This document shows, piece by piece, positions 25,228 to 33,737 of a DNA stretch of 64,000 nt. Within the stretch, counting starts at the first letter, position 1, and each line of letters starts with the position of its first letter. This stretch comes from Patescibacteria group bacterium (GTDB lineage: Bacteria; Patescibacteriota; Patescibacteriia; 2-12-FULL-60-25). The stretch spans positions 558,001 to 622,000 of the forward strand of contig JAQTXZ010000001.1 of the NCBI GenBank assembly GCA_028688515.1, in the 5' to 3' direction. A program made the translations under genes and the position numbers. The notes under the pieces were generated by a model. The model worked only from the letters and a program-made list of their open reading frames with translations. It was not told the origin of the DNA and ran no database searches.

Positions 25228-25443
25228 AACCAACGGCTCACCCAGCCGCAAGGTGGATCTGTTTGATCCGATCGGAAAGCACGAGGGGGATGAATCATGG
25301 AACATAGAACATGAAGCACATAACATCCGACAGCTCGATGTTATGTGTTATGTGTTATGTGTTACATGCCCTTTGTCTCCCGCTCTCTGATCGGATGCCG
25401 GAGCGTGTGACGCGTCACGGCAAGCGAGGTTAGGGTGGAAGGA
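25228..25443 (-). ncRNA. Intercistronic structured element, copy C
   Basis: Identical core to copy A: GTGACGCGTCAC in the first stem, ATCCGATC/GATCGGAT (25266-25273 with 25389-25396), GGATC hairpin (25255-25269), and CGGCT-GGGTG-AGCCG (25234-25248). The long arm is expanded by a stuttered palindrome (about 25293-25370) of ttatgtg words. It begins 7 bp after the stop of the 25450-25686 gene. Confidence 0.7.
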
Positions 25444-25449
25444 GCGGTC

Positions 25450-25686
25450 TCACCGACAACGGCTATCGAGCTCGGCGATGAGCACGTAACCGCCAACGAT
25501 GACGATGTGCGCGGCGAGACTCGCGAGGACGCACATGCCGTACGTCGCGCTGCCGCCGACGGCGTTGATAACGAGCATGCCGATCAAGCTCGTCACGGAG
25601 ACGCTTATTGCCGCGATCAGGATGACCATAAGCACCGTCGTTACGACAAATGCTATGGCAAAGGCTCTCACTAAACCTTCCAACAT
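25450..25686 (-). CDS. Island gene: two-helix membrane protein
   Basis: A 78-residue protein with two hydrophobic helices rich in Val/Ile/Ala (MLEGLVRAFAIAFVVTTVLM... and GGSATYGMCVLASLAAHIVIVGGYVLI). A strong Shine-Dalgarno GGAGGAGG lies 7 nt upstream of ATG 25686. First gene of the island operon, under the promoter at 25766-25794. Function unknown. Confidence 0.6.
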   Translation of the reverse strand: MLEGLVRAFAIAFVVTTVLMVILIAAISVSVTSLIGMLVINAVGGSATYGMCVLASLAAHIVIVGGYVLIAELDSRCR

Positions 25687-25755
25687 TATATGCCTCCTCC
25701 AAATACAGTTATTGCACCGATTTCACTCAGCGCAGTCATTGCCTGATACAGCCTT

Positions 25756-25794
25756 TTGACGTGTCAATATAGCATAAAAATGTGGTTTTGTCAA
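25756..25794 (-). promoter_or_regulatory. Near-consensus promoter and operator candidate of the first island
   Basis: On the minus strand TTGACA (25789-25794), a 17-nt spacer ending TGC, and TATATT (25766-25771). TTGAC-GT-GTCAA (25756-25767) overlaps the -10 and start region and could be a repressor site. It drives the 25686 to 22639 operon with a leader of about 70 nt. Confidence 0.75.
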
Positions 25795-25851
25795 TCCCTT
25801 GACCTTAAGAAATAGCTTATTTAAGCCGATTTTGTGTTTAATATTCAAACA

Positions 25852-25875
25852 AAAAAGACCGGTTAGAGTCTTTCT
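25852..25875 (-). terminator. Intrinsic terminator after tRNA-Pro
   Basis: AAAGAC/GTCTTT stem with an 8-nt loop, followed on the minus strand by T-rich sequence; 3 bp beyond the tRNA 3' end. Confidence 0.55.
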
Positions 25876-25877
25876 TA

Positions 25878-25953
<76 letters not shown>

Positions 25954-25964
25954 TCGTACCAGAC

Positions 25965-26049
25965 CAATGACTAAAGACTGATGATCAATGATCGCAATAC
26001 CATCCCCCAGTCCTTAGTCCTTAGTCTTTTGTCCTTAGTCTTTTGTCTT
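25965..26049. repeat. Stuttered palindromic tract
   Basis: Repeated words of the agtcctta/gtcttttg type with complementary words (gactaaagactga) upstream. No gene is seen here; part of a family of such tracts in this window. Confidence 0.6.
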
Positions 26050-26121
26050 CCCAATGCGGTGAGATATTACCAGACCTCCTGTCCTCTGGCAAGATTTGCG
26101 ACCAACGTATAGCATTATGTC

Positions 26122-27465
26122 ATGCAACGAGACGCTTTGAAAAAACTGCATTCAACGGCCCGCATCTTAGCCGTCTTTGCCATCATCACCCTCTTTCCGA
26201 CAAACGTATCTTTTGCACAAGAAGCGACTGACACGGTTGATTACAATATACCCGGTATAACAGTCGACTCGGGCACAGCGAGTTCATTGCAAGGCTTAAT
26301 CACTCAAGACGCACAACGCTCGCAGTACGGAACTTATGAACATGCCATTGTAAAACAAGCCATCGAACAGACAGTGCAAACCGACAAAGGAGCATCTTAT
26401 CGGTTCGCGTATGCGCTGGAAATCACTTCAGGCAAAATGTCCGGACAGATTCACAGGATAGCAGTCGATCCCAAAGATATGCCTGCGGGTTTTAAACCCA
26501 AAACCGGCGACGCAGTGATTATTTATGTGCAAATAACCTCGGACACTGCGGGACCGACAATATTTTTTGAAAGTTTTGACAGACAAAATATTTTTATTTG
26601 GGTTGTCATTTTGCTGATAGTCGGGTCTATTTTGCTTGCCGGGTGGAGAGGGCTGAAACTTGTTTTCATTTCCGTCATTTCTCTGCTGATTTATAAAATG
26701 ATCGCCCTGCCGATGTTTGTCCATAGCGCAAACAGTTTATTGACCGTTCTGCTCTCAATCGCTATTTTGACTTTTTTTGTCGCCTGGCTGACAGTCGGCT
26801 GGAATAGACGTCTGTCGGTTGTTATCGCGGGCACGCTTTTGGGCAGTTTATGCTCTTACACAGTACTGGACATATTCGCCTCATGGGCGCATTTCGGCAG
26901 TCTGTTCGGGCAAACAGAGCTGTTTCGCGAAGCTCCACTATTAGATCCTAAAAGCCTGTTACTAATTGGCACCATGTTGATTCTAGGCAGCGCAATTACC
27001 AATTTGGCAATTGCAATCGCAAACGGTGTAAGTGAAATGCACGAACTTTCAAGCGCCATGAATTTTAAAGATCTGTTCAGTTCCGGGATGATAATCGGGC
27101 GCGAAAAATTATATTCGCTTGCTCCGATAATCATTTTTGCTTTTTTGGCTGCCGCCATGCTTTATTTGGCAGACGGCACTTGGGCAAACTTGCCATTGAT
27201 AAAAACCGCCAATAACGACGCCATTGCACAAGCGGTTATATTGCCGCTTGTCGGATTGTTGAGTTTGGTTATTTCTATCCCGGTTATTTCTTTTTCCGCA
27301 TCCCTTGCTTGGACGCGGCTATTTAACAAATCAGATCCAATGCGCAGAGCCGTCAGTTGGAGACAGGAGAAGATTACGATCGAGATGGATTCTCGCCTAC
27401 GCAAGAATGACATGATAGGCGAGGATGACAAAGGTTACGAGAATTACGAATCTGGTCAGTTGTAA
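26122..27465 (+). CDS. YibE/F-like membrane protein
   Basis: A 447-residue protein with a signal peptide, a periplasmic-side beta domain (residues about 30-150), and 7-8 membrane helices of the YibE/F family (LLIVGSILLAGWRGLKLVF; LGSAITNLAIAIANGVSEM). The last 25 residues (MDSRLRKNDMIGED...) are not part of the family. They are translated from a dispersed repeat of the ggattctcgcc...gaatgaca type, and the stop lies 10 bp inside the convergent gene. Transport role is suspected for the family, with no established substrate. Confidence 0.75.
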   Translation: MQRDALKKLHSTARILAVFAIITLFPTNVSFAQEATDTVDYNIPGITVDSGTASSLQGLITQDAQRSQYGTYEHAIVKQAIEQTVQTDKGASYRFAYALEITSGKMSGQIHRIAVDPKDMPAGFKPKTGDAVIIYVQITSDTAGPTIFFESFDRQNIFIWVVILLIVGSILLAGWRGLKLVFISVISLLIYKMIALPMFVHSANSLLTVLLSIAILTFFVAWLTVGWNRRLSVVIAGTLLGSLCSYTVLDIFASWAHFGSLFGQTELFREAPLLDPKSLLLIGTMLILGSAITNLAIAIANGVSEMHELSSAMNFKDLFSSGMIIGREKLYSLAPIIIFAFLAAAMLYLADGTWANLPLIKTANNDAIAQAVILPLVGLLSLVISIPVISFSASLAWTRLFNKSDPMRRAVSWRQEKITIEMDSRLRKNDMIGEDDKGYENYESGQL

Positions 27466-28946
27466 CGATGTTTAAATCCGCATGACCAAGGATAAGGCTC
27501 ATCGTAAGAGGTAAGCTCTTTTGCGTATTCACGACACCAATCAAGGACGTACGCCGTCGCACGTACGTCGTCCTCGTTGTACAAGATAATGTCGTCCAAC
27601 AATTTTTGTTTACCCGTTGATAAATACTCTTCAAAAACATCCACGGACTGTCCGCCGCCGGTCACTTCGCCGCGCCACTTGTGGCCTAAAAACTTCGCAA
27701 CGTATTTAAGACCGTAAAAATACCGCGGAATAACAAGCGACGAAGTTACAATTGTTTTTAAATCAATCATGCGTTCGCGGAATAAATCCAGTGCTGGACT
27801 TCCGCCATATCGATTTTCCAAAACAGCCAGCCTGATTTTTTCGTAAGGCGCATAATGGACTACCGTATACTCCAAAGGCAAAGTCCCAATCCAATCCAAA
27901 AATTGTCGCCACATCATTCCCTCGTCCTCCAAACGCTTGGCGACAAAAGGCTTGTAGTATTCTTTATCCTTATCGCGGACCAAAAACCCATATAAATAGT
28001 CCACGTCGTTTGGCGGATCGCTTTCGATGTCAAAATGAATCTCCAAATCAGACAGCGGAGTATTTACGGCGTTACGTATGATTACCCGTTTATTCTTTAA
28101 AGACTGCGCCTGAAGTTTTGCGACTTCCAAGCCATGCAGCCTTAGACCGGGCGCCTTTCCATCCAGATCAACGATGTCCATCTCCGCAGCATCATCAACA
28201 GTGCGTATTCCTAGATCACGCAAAGCGTTGAGTTTTTTTACGTCAACGTTAAAAAGCTGCGCAATGTCGTCGGTGGATTTTGCCAACCGCTCGCACGCGG
28301 CGCCCCACGGGCTTGTATCAAAACAGTTTTTGCGCAAAACTGGATCGGGACGCTCACCTGCCCTGATTTTATCGAGTTCCTGCGTAATTTCTTCGAACTC
28401 GCTGATATGATCGCCAAGCTCAACGGCAAACTCTGTTCTGTCTTTTGCAAGAATGTAACCGTGCGCCGGAAAGCGGCCTTGCAATCTTTCGAGTAAGATC
28501 GCATAAAACATCAACTGCAGACGATGATATTTTTCCAAATTATGCGAGCTCTTAACATCAACCGGTTCGTAATACCAATCCCCCAATTCGCTCTCGCCCT
28601 CCACACGGCGCAAAAGATCCGGCCTGCCCGTCCAATCTTTGTCGGTCAAAGTTCCTTGGTAGATCAAAGGCGCTCCCTGACGCATCAACTGCAATGTTGA
28701 CGCGCAATCCGCTTCCGCATCTTTTGTGGTTGCAACTTCGACGACTTTTTTACCGGCGAAAAGTTCTTCCACGACTTGTTTTTCATGGTCCAACCCATCT
28801 TCCAAGCGGTTTATCTCGCTTTGCGTCAATTCGCGCTTCAACCCCTTCTCTTCCTCGGTTGCATGACGATTGTAATAAGGCCAATGCGGGCATTGGAGAA
28901 AGCGATAGTAATCTGAAGCCGTTAAATAGTCTTTGTATTCTGACAT
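27456..28946 (-). CDS. TM0106-type RecB-like nuclease with RNase H-fold exonuclease domain
   Basis: A 496-residue protein. The N-terminal half resembles RecB/Cas4-type nucleases (GRPDLLRR, EPVDVKSSH, and KYHRLQLMFYAILLE). The C-terminal half is a DEDD exonuclease-like domain (IHFDIESDPPN, NEDDVRATAYVL). This two-domain layout matches the TM0106 family. It probably processes DNA or RNA; the exact role is unknown. Starts immediately at the stop of the HD gene, so the two form an operon. Confidence 0.8.
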   Translation of the reverse strand: MSEYKDYLTASDYYRFLQCPHWPYYNRHATEEEKGLKRELTQSEINRLEDGLDHEKQVVEELFAGKKVVEVATTKDAEADCASTLQLMRQGAPLIYQGTLTDKDWTGRPDLLRRVEGESELGDWYYEPVDVKSSHNLEKYHRLQLMFYAILLERLQGRFPAHGYILAKDRTEFAVELGDHISEFEEITQELDKIRAGERPDPVLRKNCFDTSPWGAACERLAKSTDDIAQLFNVDVKKLNALRDLGIRTVDDAAEMDIVDLDGKAPGLRLHGLEVAKLQAQSLKNKRVIIRNAVNTPLSDLEIHFDIESDPPNDVDYLYGFLVRDKDKEYYKPFVAKRLEDEGMMWRQFLDWIGTLPLEYTVVHYAPYEKIRLAVLENRYGGSPALDLFRERMIDLKTIVTSSLVIPRYFYGLKYVAKFLGHKWRGEVTGGGQSVDVFEEYLSTGKQKLLDDIILYNEDDVRATAYVLDWCREYAKELTSYDEPYPWSCGFKHRYN

Positions 28947-28947
28947 A

Positions 28948-29520
28948 TTATTTGCCGGCCAGCAGTTTTGCAGTCTTTTTTAATGTGATGCTGAACTCCT
29001 TGCAAAGCGGACTCTTGAGGCGTTTGACGAATATTTTTTCGCAAGCCTTTTCGTGTTCTATGCGCAAATCCATACCCGACTTAAACATCTTTAAAACAGA
29101 ATGGTTGTCGTTATATGCGACTATCAAACTCTCCAAGTTATGGATGTGATCTGCCGCTGCAATCGCCAAAGCCTCCACAGGTGCAGACTTTAATTTGTCA
29201 CGATATGCGCGTTTGCGTTCTTCCCAAGGAATATCTTTGCGCATTTCGCTGACCCAACCAACCAAACGCGCCACGCGCGGCGTAAACATTTTTGCGAGCT
29301 CTTCAACCGTAACGCCGCAATCTTCCACTACGTCGTGCAATATCCCTGCAGCGATTATTTCGTCGCGATAACCGGCTCGTGCCAGAGCGACTCCAACGCA
29401 AGCGGGGTGTACGATAAAAGGAATTTTCTTATTGGCATGTTTGCGCTTTTGCCCGTTATGCTTAATGGCGGCAAACTGCATAGCTTGCTGTACTAACGGC
29501 GACAAAAGCTCTTGTGACAT
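28948..29520 (-). CDS. HD-domain (p)ppGpp hydrolase-like protein
   Basis: A 190-residue HD protein with the RelA/SpoT hydrolase pattern: HNGQKRKHANKKIPFIVHP, ILHDVVEDCGVT, and AAADHIHNLESL. No synthetase domain is present, so it would be a stand-alone hydrolase (small alarmone hydrolase or related nucleotidase). ATG 29520 follows the promoter at 29531-29559; the upstream ATG overlaps its -10 box. Confidence 0.75.
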   Translation of the reverse strand: MSQELLSPLVQQAMQFAAIKHNGQKRKHANKKIPFIVHPACVGVALARAGYRDEIIAAGILHDVVEDCGVTVEELAKMFTPRVARLVGWVSEMRKDIPWEERKRAYRDKLKSAPVEALAIAAADHIHNLESLIVAYNDNHSVLKMFKSGMDLRIEHEKACEKIFVKRLKSPLCKEFSITLKKTAKLLAGK

Positions 29521-29530
29521 ATCAACCGTC

Positions 29531-29559
29531 ATTATGCGACATTGTGCGACGATTGACAA
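29531..29559 (-). promoter_or_regulatory. Promoter of HD hydrolase operon
   Basis: On the minus strand TTGTCA (29554-29559), 17-nt spacer, CATAAT (29531-29536), 10 nt before ATG 29520. Confidence 0.6.
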
Positions 29560-29564
29560 ATAAG

Positions 29565-29626
29565 TGGCAGATAGCAGATAACAAATAGCATGAGTGCTCT
29601 TGTTATTTGTTATCTGCTATCTGCCA
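29565..29626. repeat. Perfect 23-bp inverted repeat
   Basis: Arms 29565-29587 and 29604-29626 are fully complementary (gcagatagcagataacaaat type) with a 16-bp centre. It lies between the HD-hydrolase promoter and L33 and would form a strong hairpin. It has no T-run. Confidence 0.85.
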
Positions 29627-29657
29627 TTGTTATCGCAACGCGAGGATGTAAACAAAA

Positions 29658-29674
29658 AACGCCGCGAGGACGTC
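29658..29674 (-). terminator. Possible terminator after rpmG
   Basis: On the minus strand GACGTC-CTCGC-GGCGTT followed by TTTTG; the stem has two G-T pairs, so support is moderate. Confidence 0.4.
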
Positions 29675-29698
29675 TTTGCAACAAAATAGACGACGGGT

Positions 29699-29854
29699 CT
29701 ATTTTGTCTCTTTATGCATTTGATGCGATTTGCATTTGTTGCAAAATTTTTTCAACTCAAGACGTTGTTTAATCGTCTTTTTGTTTTTTTGCGAATGATG
29801 CGTAATTGTTTTGCAATTAGTACATTCAAACTTGCAGATATTATCTTGAGACAT
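29699..29854 (-). CDS. rpmG: Ribosomal protein L33
   Basis: A 51-residue protein that reads MSQDNICKFECTNCKT, then KNKKTIKQRLELKKFC and ends HKETK, matching bacterial L33 in length and sequence. Four Cys in two CxxC pairs (residues 11/14 and 38/41) make it the zinc-binding form. Part of the large ribosomal subunit. Upstream DNA is a stuttered AT-rich repeat tract. Confidence 0.9.
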   Translation of the reverse strand: MSQDNICKFECTNCKTITHHSQKNKKTIKQRLELKKFCNKCKSHQMHKETK

Positions 29855-29954
29855 AACTATTGAATTATGAATTTTGAATTAAAAATTATGAATTTCGGAT
29901 GCAATTCGAACATTTCATTCTTAATTCTTAATTCTTAATTTTTAATTGTTATAG

Positions 29955-30029
29955 TGGAGCCCACGGTCGGGCTTGAACCGACGACCTACGGTTTACAAAA
30001 CCGTTGCTCTACCGCTGAGCTACGTGGGC
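29955..30029 (-). tRNA. tRNA-Thr (anticodon TGT)
   Basis: Acceptor GCCCACG/CGTGGGC, anticodon loop TTTGTAA, T-arm GTTCAAGCC, and encoded CCA. Confidence 0.95.
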
Positions 30030-30071
30030 GTTGTACCTAGTCACCCAACGGCACCTCCATTTGCGGGGCTT

Positions 30072-30100
30072 AGTATAGCCAAAGCCGGCAATTTAGTCAA
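30072..30100 (-). promoter_or_regulatory. Promoter of tRNA-Thr(TGT)
   Basis: On the minus strand TTGACT (30095-30100), 17-nt spacer, TATACT (30072-30077), about 42 bp before the tRNA 5' end. Confidence 0.7.
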
Positions 30101-30121
30101 ATCCACAACCCATTCCACTCT

Positions 30122-30667
30122 CTAGCTCCTATTCTCATCCTCCACCATCAGCCTCAAGGCCTTGGCGACGATACGATCCATGTTGCGATAGCTTAAAGTT
30201 GCAAATGCTCGATACGCCCTTACCCAGGCGTAATCGACTATTCCTTCGGTGCCGGGAAGTTTGACCAACGCATCTTTGGGAGCTTCGAAAAGAAAAAAAT
30301 GGACTGTTTTGGCGACCGGTTTTGCCGGACCCTGATATCTTTCCATGTAGCGAAAATCAGTGGAGCCGAGCGGTCCGACATAGCGAAGACCCTTGATTCC
30401 CGTTTCTTCGCCGATTTCACGGATTGCGGCAACGACAAAAGACTCGCCCAAATGCTGTTTGCCCTTGGGAAACGTCCATCGCCCGTCTTCTCGTTTTAAA
30501 AACAAAATTTCTTTCACATCTCCTTTTTGGCGAAAAATGATTCCGCCTGCAGAAACTTGCCGCGTCGGCCTGGTCTTAAAAGCTCGATGTTGGAAAGAGT
30601 TATTTTGTTGTGGATTTGTCGAACCATTCGAGCGCCTTGTCGAGCTGGGGATCTCTATTTTGGTCAT
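30122..30667 (-). CDS. Nudix hydrolase
   Basis: A 181-residue protein with a complete Nudix box, GKQHLGESFVVAAIREIGEE followed by TG, and the preceding WTFPKGK typical of Ap4A/diadenosine-type hydrolases. Cleaves a nucleoside diphosphate linked to another group; substrate unknown. The start at 30667 overlaps the ctpA 3' end by 68 bp because no later ATG exists before the domain. Confidence 0.85.
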   Translation of the reverse strand: MTKIEIPSSTRRSNGSTNPQQNNSFQHRAFKTRPTRQVSAGGIIFRQKGDVKEILFLKREDGRWTFPKGKQHLGESFVVAAIREIGEETGIKGLRYVGPLGSTDFRYMERYQGPAKPVAKTVHFFLFEAPKDALVKLPGTEGIVDYAWVRAYRAFATLSYRNMDRIVAKALRLMVEDENRS

Positions 30668-31907
30668 AATCGTCTGCAGTCCTATCTACTTCGATATCCG
30701 GCTGGATGCCGATTTTATTAATTGATCGTCCTTTTGGAGTCAACCATTCTGCAATGGTGATTTTAATTGCGCTGCCGTCGGAGAAATCTGAATAATCCTG
30801 TACAGAGCCTTTACCGAAAGTCTTCATGCCAATCAGCTCGCCCAAACCATAATCCTGCAATGCGCCGGCTACTATTTCAGCTGCCGATGCCGTACCTTGG
30901 TTGACCAAAACGACGGTTGGTATGTCCTTAAATACAGGGTCTCCCGATCCTTGATAAGCATCCACGATTTTGCCCTTGCGTCTTTCGCTTACGACCGTCT
31001 GATCTCCAACCCATGCGCCGGCAACGACCGTTGATCTGTCCAGATAACCGCCGGGATCATTGCGCAAATCCAAAATAATGCCTTTTGGATTTTTCGCAAG
31101 CGCTTCTGCGACTACAGACTTAAACGTCGTATCGGTGTCTTCATTAAAATTTGTGACTTCGATCATCGCGATATTGTCTTTGGGCCAGGTTAAATTTACG
31201 CTTTTGACGATTATCGTGTCGCGAGTAATTTTATAGTCTTTAACATTAGGTTCCGCCGCAGCCGCCGTTGTGGTTGATTTTTTAGTCGTCGAACTTTTAA
31301 CTGCTACTGGCAATCTGCCGATTTTTAAAGTCACATCGGTTCCTTTTGGACCGCGAATAAGAGAAACCGCTTCGTCCGTTGACATTCCCTCCGTACTCGT
31401 TCCATTTATGTCCAAAATATAATCCCCCGCCATCAACCCCGCTTTTTCCGCAGGCGTATCCGGAAGCGGCGCTATGATTTGCAGTTGACTGTTATGAACG
31501 CCGATCTCAGCGCCAATGCCCTCAAACTCACCCTTAAGAGAATCGCTGAATTCTTTTGCGATGACAGGTTCAAAAAACGTTGTATATGGATCTCCCAACG
31601 AATCCGCCATTCCCTGCATTGCGCCGTAGAACATTTTTTCTTCGGACGCGTCTTGATAATACTTTAATTTCAATAATTTCCACAATTCCCAAAACTGGCT
31701 AAATTGCAAGCTCGTATCGCTCAACGTGCCACCCAGCGGTTTTGACCCTACGCCCGCAAGGGACTTTTGGACTTCCGTTCCGGTTAATGCACCAGTTGCG
31801 CCGGCACGCGCAAAATAACCGCCAAGCAAAAAACTGCCGATAGCCACAGCAAGTATCGCGCTTATCAATTGCAAGGTGCGAAACCTTGGGTTCTGTCGAT
31901 TTAACAT
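30600..31907 (-). CDS. ctpA: Carboxyl-terminal processing peptidase (S41)
   Basis: A 435-residue protein with a signal-anchor helix (residues 12-32). A PDZ domain (EFEGIGAEIG...GDYILDING) is followed by a tail-specific protease domain with catalytic Ser in NQGTASAAEIVAG and Lys in GKGSVQDYSDF. Acts on exported proteins outside the membrane. A short CTCTCCAT/ATGGAGAG hairpin lies upstream. Confidence 0.9.
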   Translation of the reverse strand: MLNRQNPRFRTLQLISAILAVAIGSFLLGGYFARAGATGALTGTEVQKSLAGVGSKPLGGTLSDTSLQFSQFWELWKLLKLKYYQDASEEKMFYGAMQGMADSLGDPYTTFFEPVIAKEFSDSLKGEFEGIGAEIGVHNSQLQIIAPLPDTPAEKAGLMAGDYILDINGTSTEGMSTDEAVSLIRGPKGTDVTLKIGRLPVAVKSSTTKKSTTTAAAAEPNVKDYKITRDTIIVKSVNLTWPKDNIAMIEVTNFNEDTDTTFKSVVAEALAKNPKGIILDLRNDPGGYLDRSTVVAGAWVGDQTVVSERRKGKIVDAYQGSGDPVFKDIPTVVLVNQGTASAAEIVAGALQDYGLGELIGMKTFGKGSVQDYSDFSDGSAIKITIAEWLTPKGRSINKIGIQPDIEVDRTADDYDQNRDPQLDKALEWFDKSTTK

Positions 31908-31982
31908 AATTCGACTTCGCTCTCCATAATGGAGAGAGTTTACCGAATGCTCAAACTATTGTAAATTGTCAATAACCTTTAT

Positions 31983-33323
31983 ATGGTCAAAACCCCATTT
32001 CATCGTAAAATTCTGCCCTGGATGTTCATAATCATCTTTTTGATGATGGCACCAGCCGTTATTTTTTATACGTCCGGTTATCGCTGGAATGCCAAAAAAC
32101 ATGCCATAGAACGCAACGGAACCCTTATTATCGACACTTTTCCACAGGGTGCCTCCATAAAATTAAACGGACAGCAGATGCCCGAAACGACCTCAGTTAC
32201 TTTGCAGAACATGTCTCCGGGCAGTTACGATATAAAGCTGGATTTACAAGATTATCATCCTTGGTCAAAAACCTTATGGATAGATCCCGAACGCGTAACT
32301 TTTGCTTCCGGAATCGTCCTTTGGCCGCAGTTGGAGCCTGAGTATGTCGGCGAGTCATCTCTTTCGACGGTTTGGAGCGACGCGGATTCGGGCGGTGCCA
32401 TAGTCACCGGACACGATACGGCGTCAACGACTTTTTTTGGTATTATTAACCCAAAAAATTTGCAAATCGAAAAACGCATACAAACAAATACATTTATCAA
32501 TGTTAACCGGATCGATTGGAATCCGCGCAACGAATCAGAAGTTTTAGTTTACGATAACTCGCAACCCAATATCTCGCCGTGGCTTTTGCAATTCAACTCA
32601 GGCACAATAATCGAGCTGCCTGCAGGCACTTATCATTGGCAGCAAGACGGTCTAATTGGTCAAAATACGAACACGCAAATAACAGTCAGTTCCGATCAAA
32701 CCGTAAGCAAAGAAACAAAAGCACCTTCGTTAATCGACAGTTTGGACAACTGGCGCTTAAGTCTATTGAACCAAAACCAAGGCGAGATATTATCTGACGG
32801 CGACGATGCAAAAGAAGGTTACATTTTGCCGCAAGGACAGTGGCAATTTTGGTATGGCAAAAACAATATTTTGATTTTGCAATCCGCAAATCATTGGCTG
32901 TGGATTGACACAAACAAAAATCCGTCGGTAAATACGCAGGCTACCGGAGATTTACCGCTGCCCATCACAATCAAACGGCTTGTTCAGTTGGCATATAAAA
33001 ATAACAACGAGGCTTGGGTTTGGCTGCAGGGGCAAGAACCGGAATTGATTTACAGACAAAGCGATCCGTTGGTAAGCATTTCTTGGCATGCACAAGGCAG
33101 GGATTTGATGGTCGCGACAAAAAACGAAATTTTAATTTTCAGTTTGGATGACAGAAACGGCCGCAACAAAACATCTCTCGCAACTTTTGACGATATCAAG
33201 TCAGCAGCAATAGATGGCGACAATGTTTTCATAGTCGGCACAAAAAACGGTCAAACGGGACTTTGGAAGCTGCCCTTGGCAATAAAATCCAACAGCTTGC
33301 TGCAGCTGGGAATAAACTTGTAA
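31983..33323 (+). CDS. PEGA-domain membrane protein with beta-propeller-like region
   Basis: A 446-residue protein. One helix (residues about 10-30) is followed by a PEGA domain with LIIDTFPQGASIKLNGQQ and MSPGSYDIKLDLQDYHPWSKT, then repeated beta strands (residues 120-440) that look like a propeller. PEGA proteins are surface-exposed and often bind polysaccharide. Single gene, divergent from ctpA. Role unknown. Confidence 0.7.
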   Translation: MVKTPFHRKILPWMFIIIFLMMAPAVIFYTSGYRWNAKKHAIERNGTLIIDTFPQGASIKLNGQQMPETTSVTLQNMSPGSYDIKLDLQDYHPWSKTLWIDPERVTFASGIVLWPQLEPEYVGESSLSTVWSDADSGGAIVTGHDTASTTFFGIINPKNLQIEKRIQTNTFINVNRIDWNPRNESEVLVYDNSQPNISPWLLQFNSGTIIELPAGTYHWQQDGLIGQNTNTQITVSSDQTVSKETKAPSLIDSLDNWRLSLLNQNQGEILSDGDDAKEGYILPQGQWQFWYGKNNILILQSANHWLWIDTNKNPSVNTQATGDLPLPITIKRLVQLAYKNNNEAWVWLQGQEPELIYRQSDPLVSISWHAQGRDLMVATKNEILIFSLDDRNGRNKTSLATFDDIKSAAIDGDNVFIVGTKNGQTGLWKLPLAIKSNSLLQLGINL

Positions 33324-33334
33324 AACAAAAAAAA

Positions 33335-33685
33335 TCAGACCTTCGCTGGCGATTTCGGATCTGGGCCGTATTGATTCTCACCTTTAGTTCCTCCCGTTAA
33401 AGTCAAAACAAGGCTATAGATAGGTATTATAAGAAACCAACCGCTTTTGTTTACGTCGTGCATCCTGCGTATGCCAAGCGCAATACTCGGGATAAGAACA
33501 GCTAGTTGATAAATCGAGCTCAAGATTCCTCTTCCGTCTTGCGTTGTTAGTCCAGTCATTATGTCAATAACTATGAGAATAATTAGGGCTATCAGATTAA
33601 ATAAAAAAAACATCCAATATTCTTTCCTGCTCGAGCGGCCTTTAAATTCTGCGTACTTTTTTAACGCTGAAATATAATCGTTCAT
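33335..33685 (-). CDS. DUF805 membrane protein
   Basis: A 116-residue four-helix protein with the DUF805 start YAEFKGRSSRKEYWMF, plus ALGIRRMHDVNKSGWF and the KGENQYGPDPK tail. Inner membrane; function unknown for the family. Confidence 0.88.
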   Translation of the reverse strand: MNDYISALKKYAEFKGRSSRKEYWMFFLFNLIALIILIVIDIMTGLTTQDGRGILSSIYQLAVLIPSIALGIRRMHDVNKSGWFLIIPIYSLVLTLTGGTKGENQYGPDPKSPAKV

Positions 33686-33737
33686 ATTTTGATTATTGTC
33701 CGCATTAGTTTAAGCGGACTTGATTAATATTCTAACA

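Noticed and set aside
22945-25443. Integron gene-cassette array with attC sites
   Set aside because: Gene-spacer-gene layout is suggestive, but the spacers lack the RYYYAAC and GTTRRRY core sites at their ends, the ends do not pair with each other, and no integrase is visible. The elements form internal hairpins instead.
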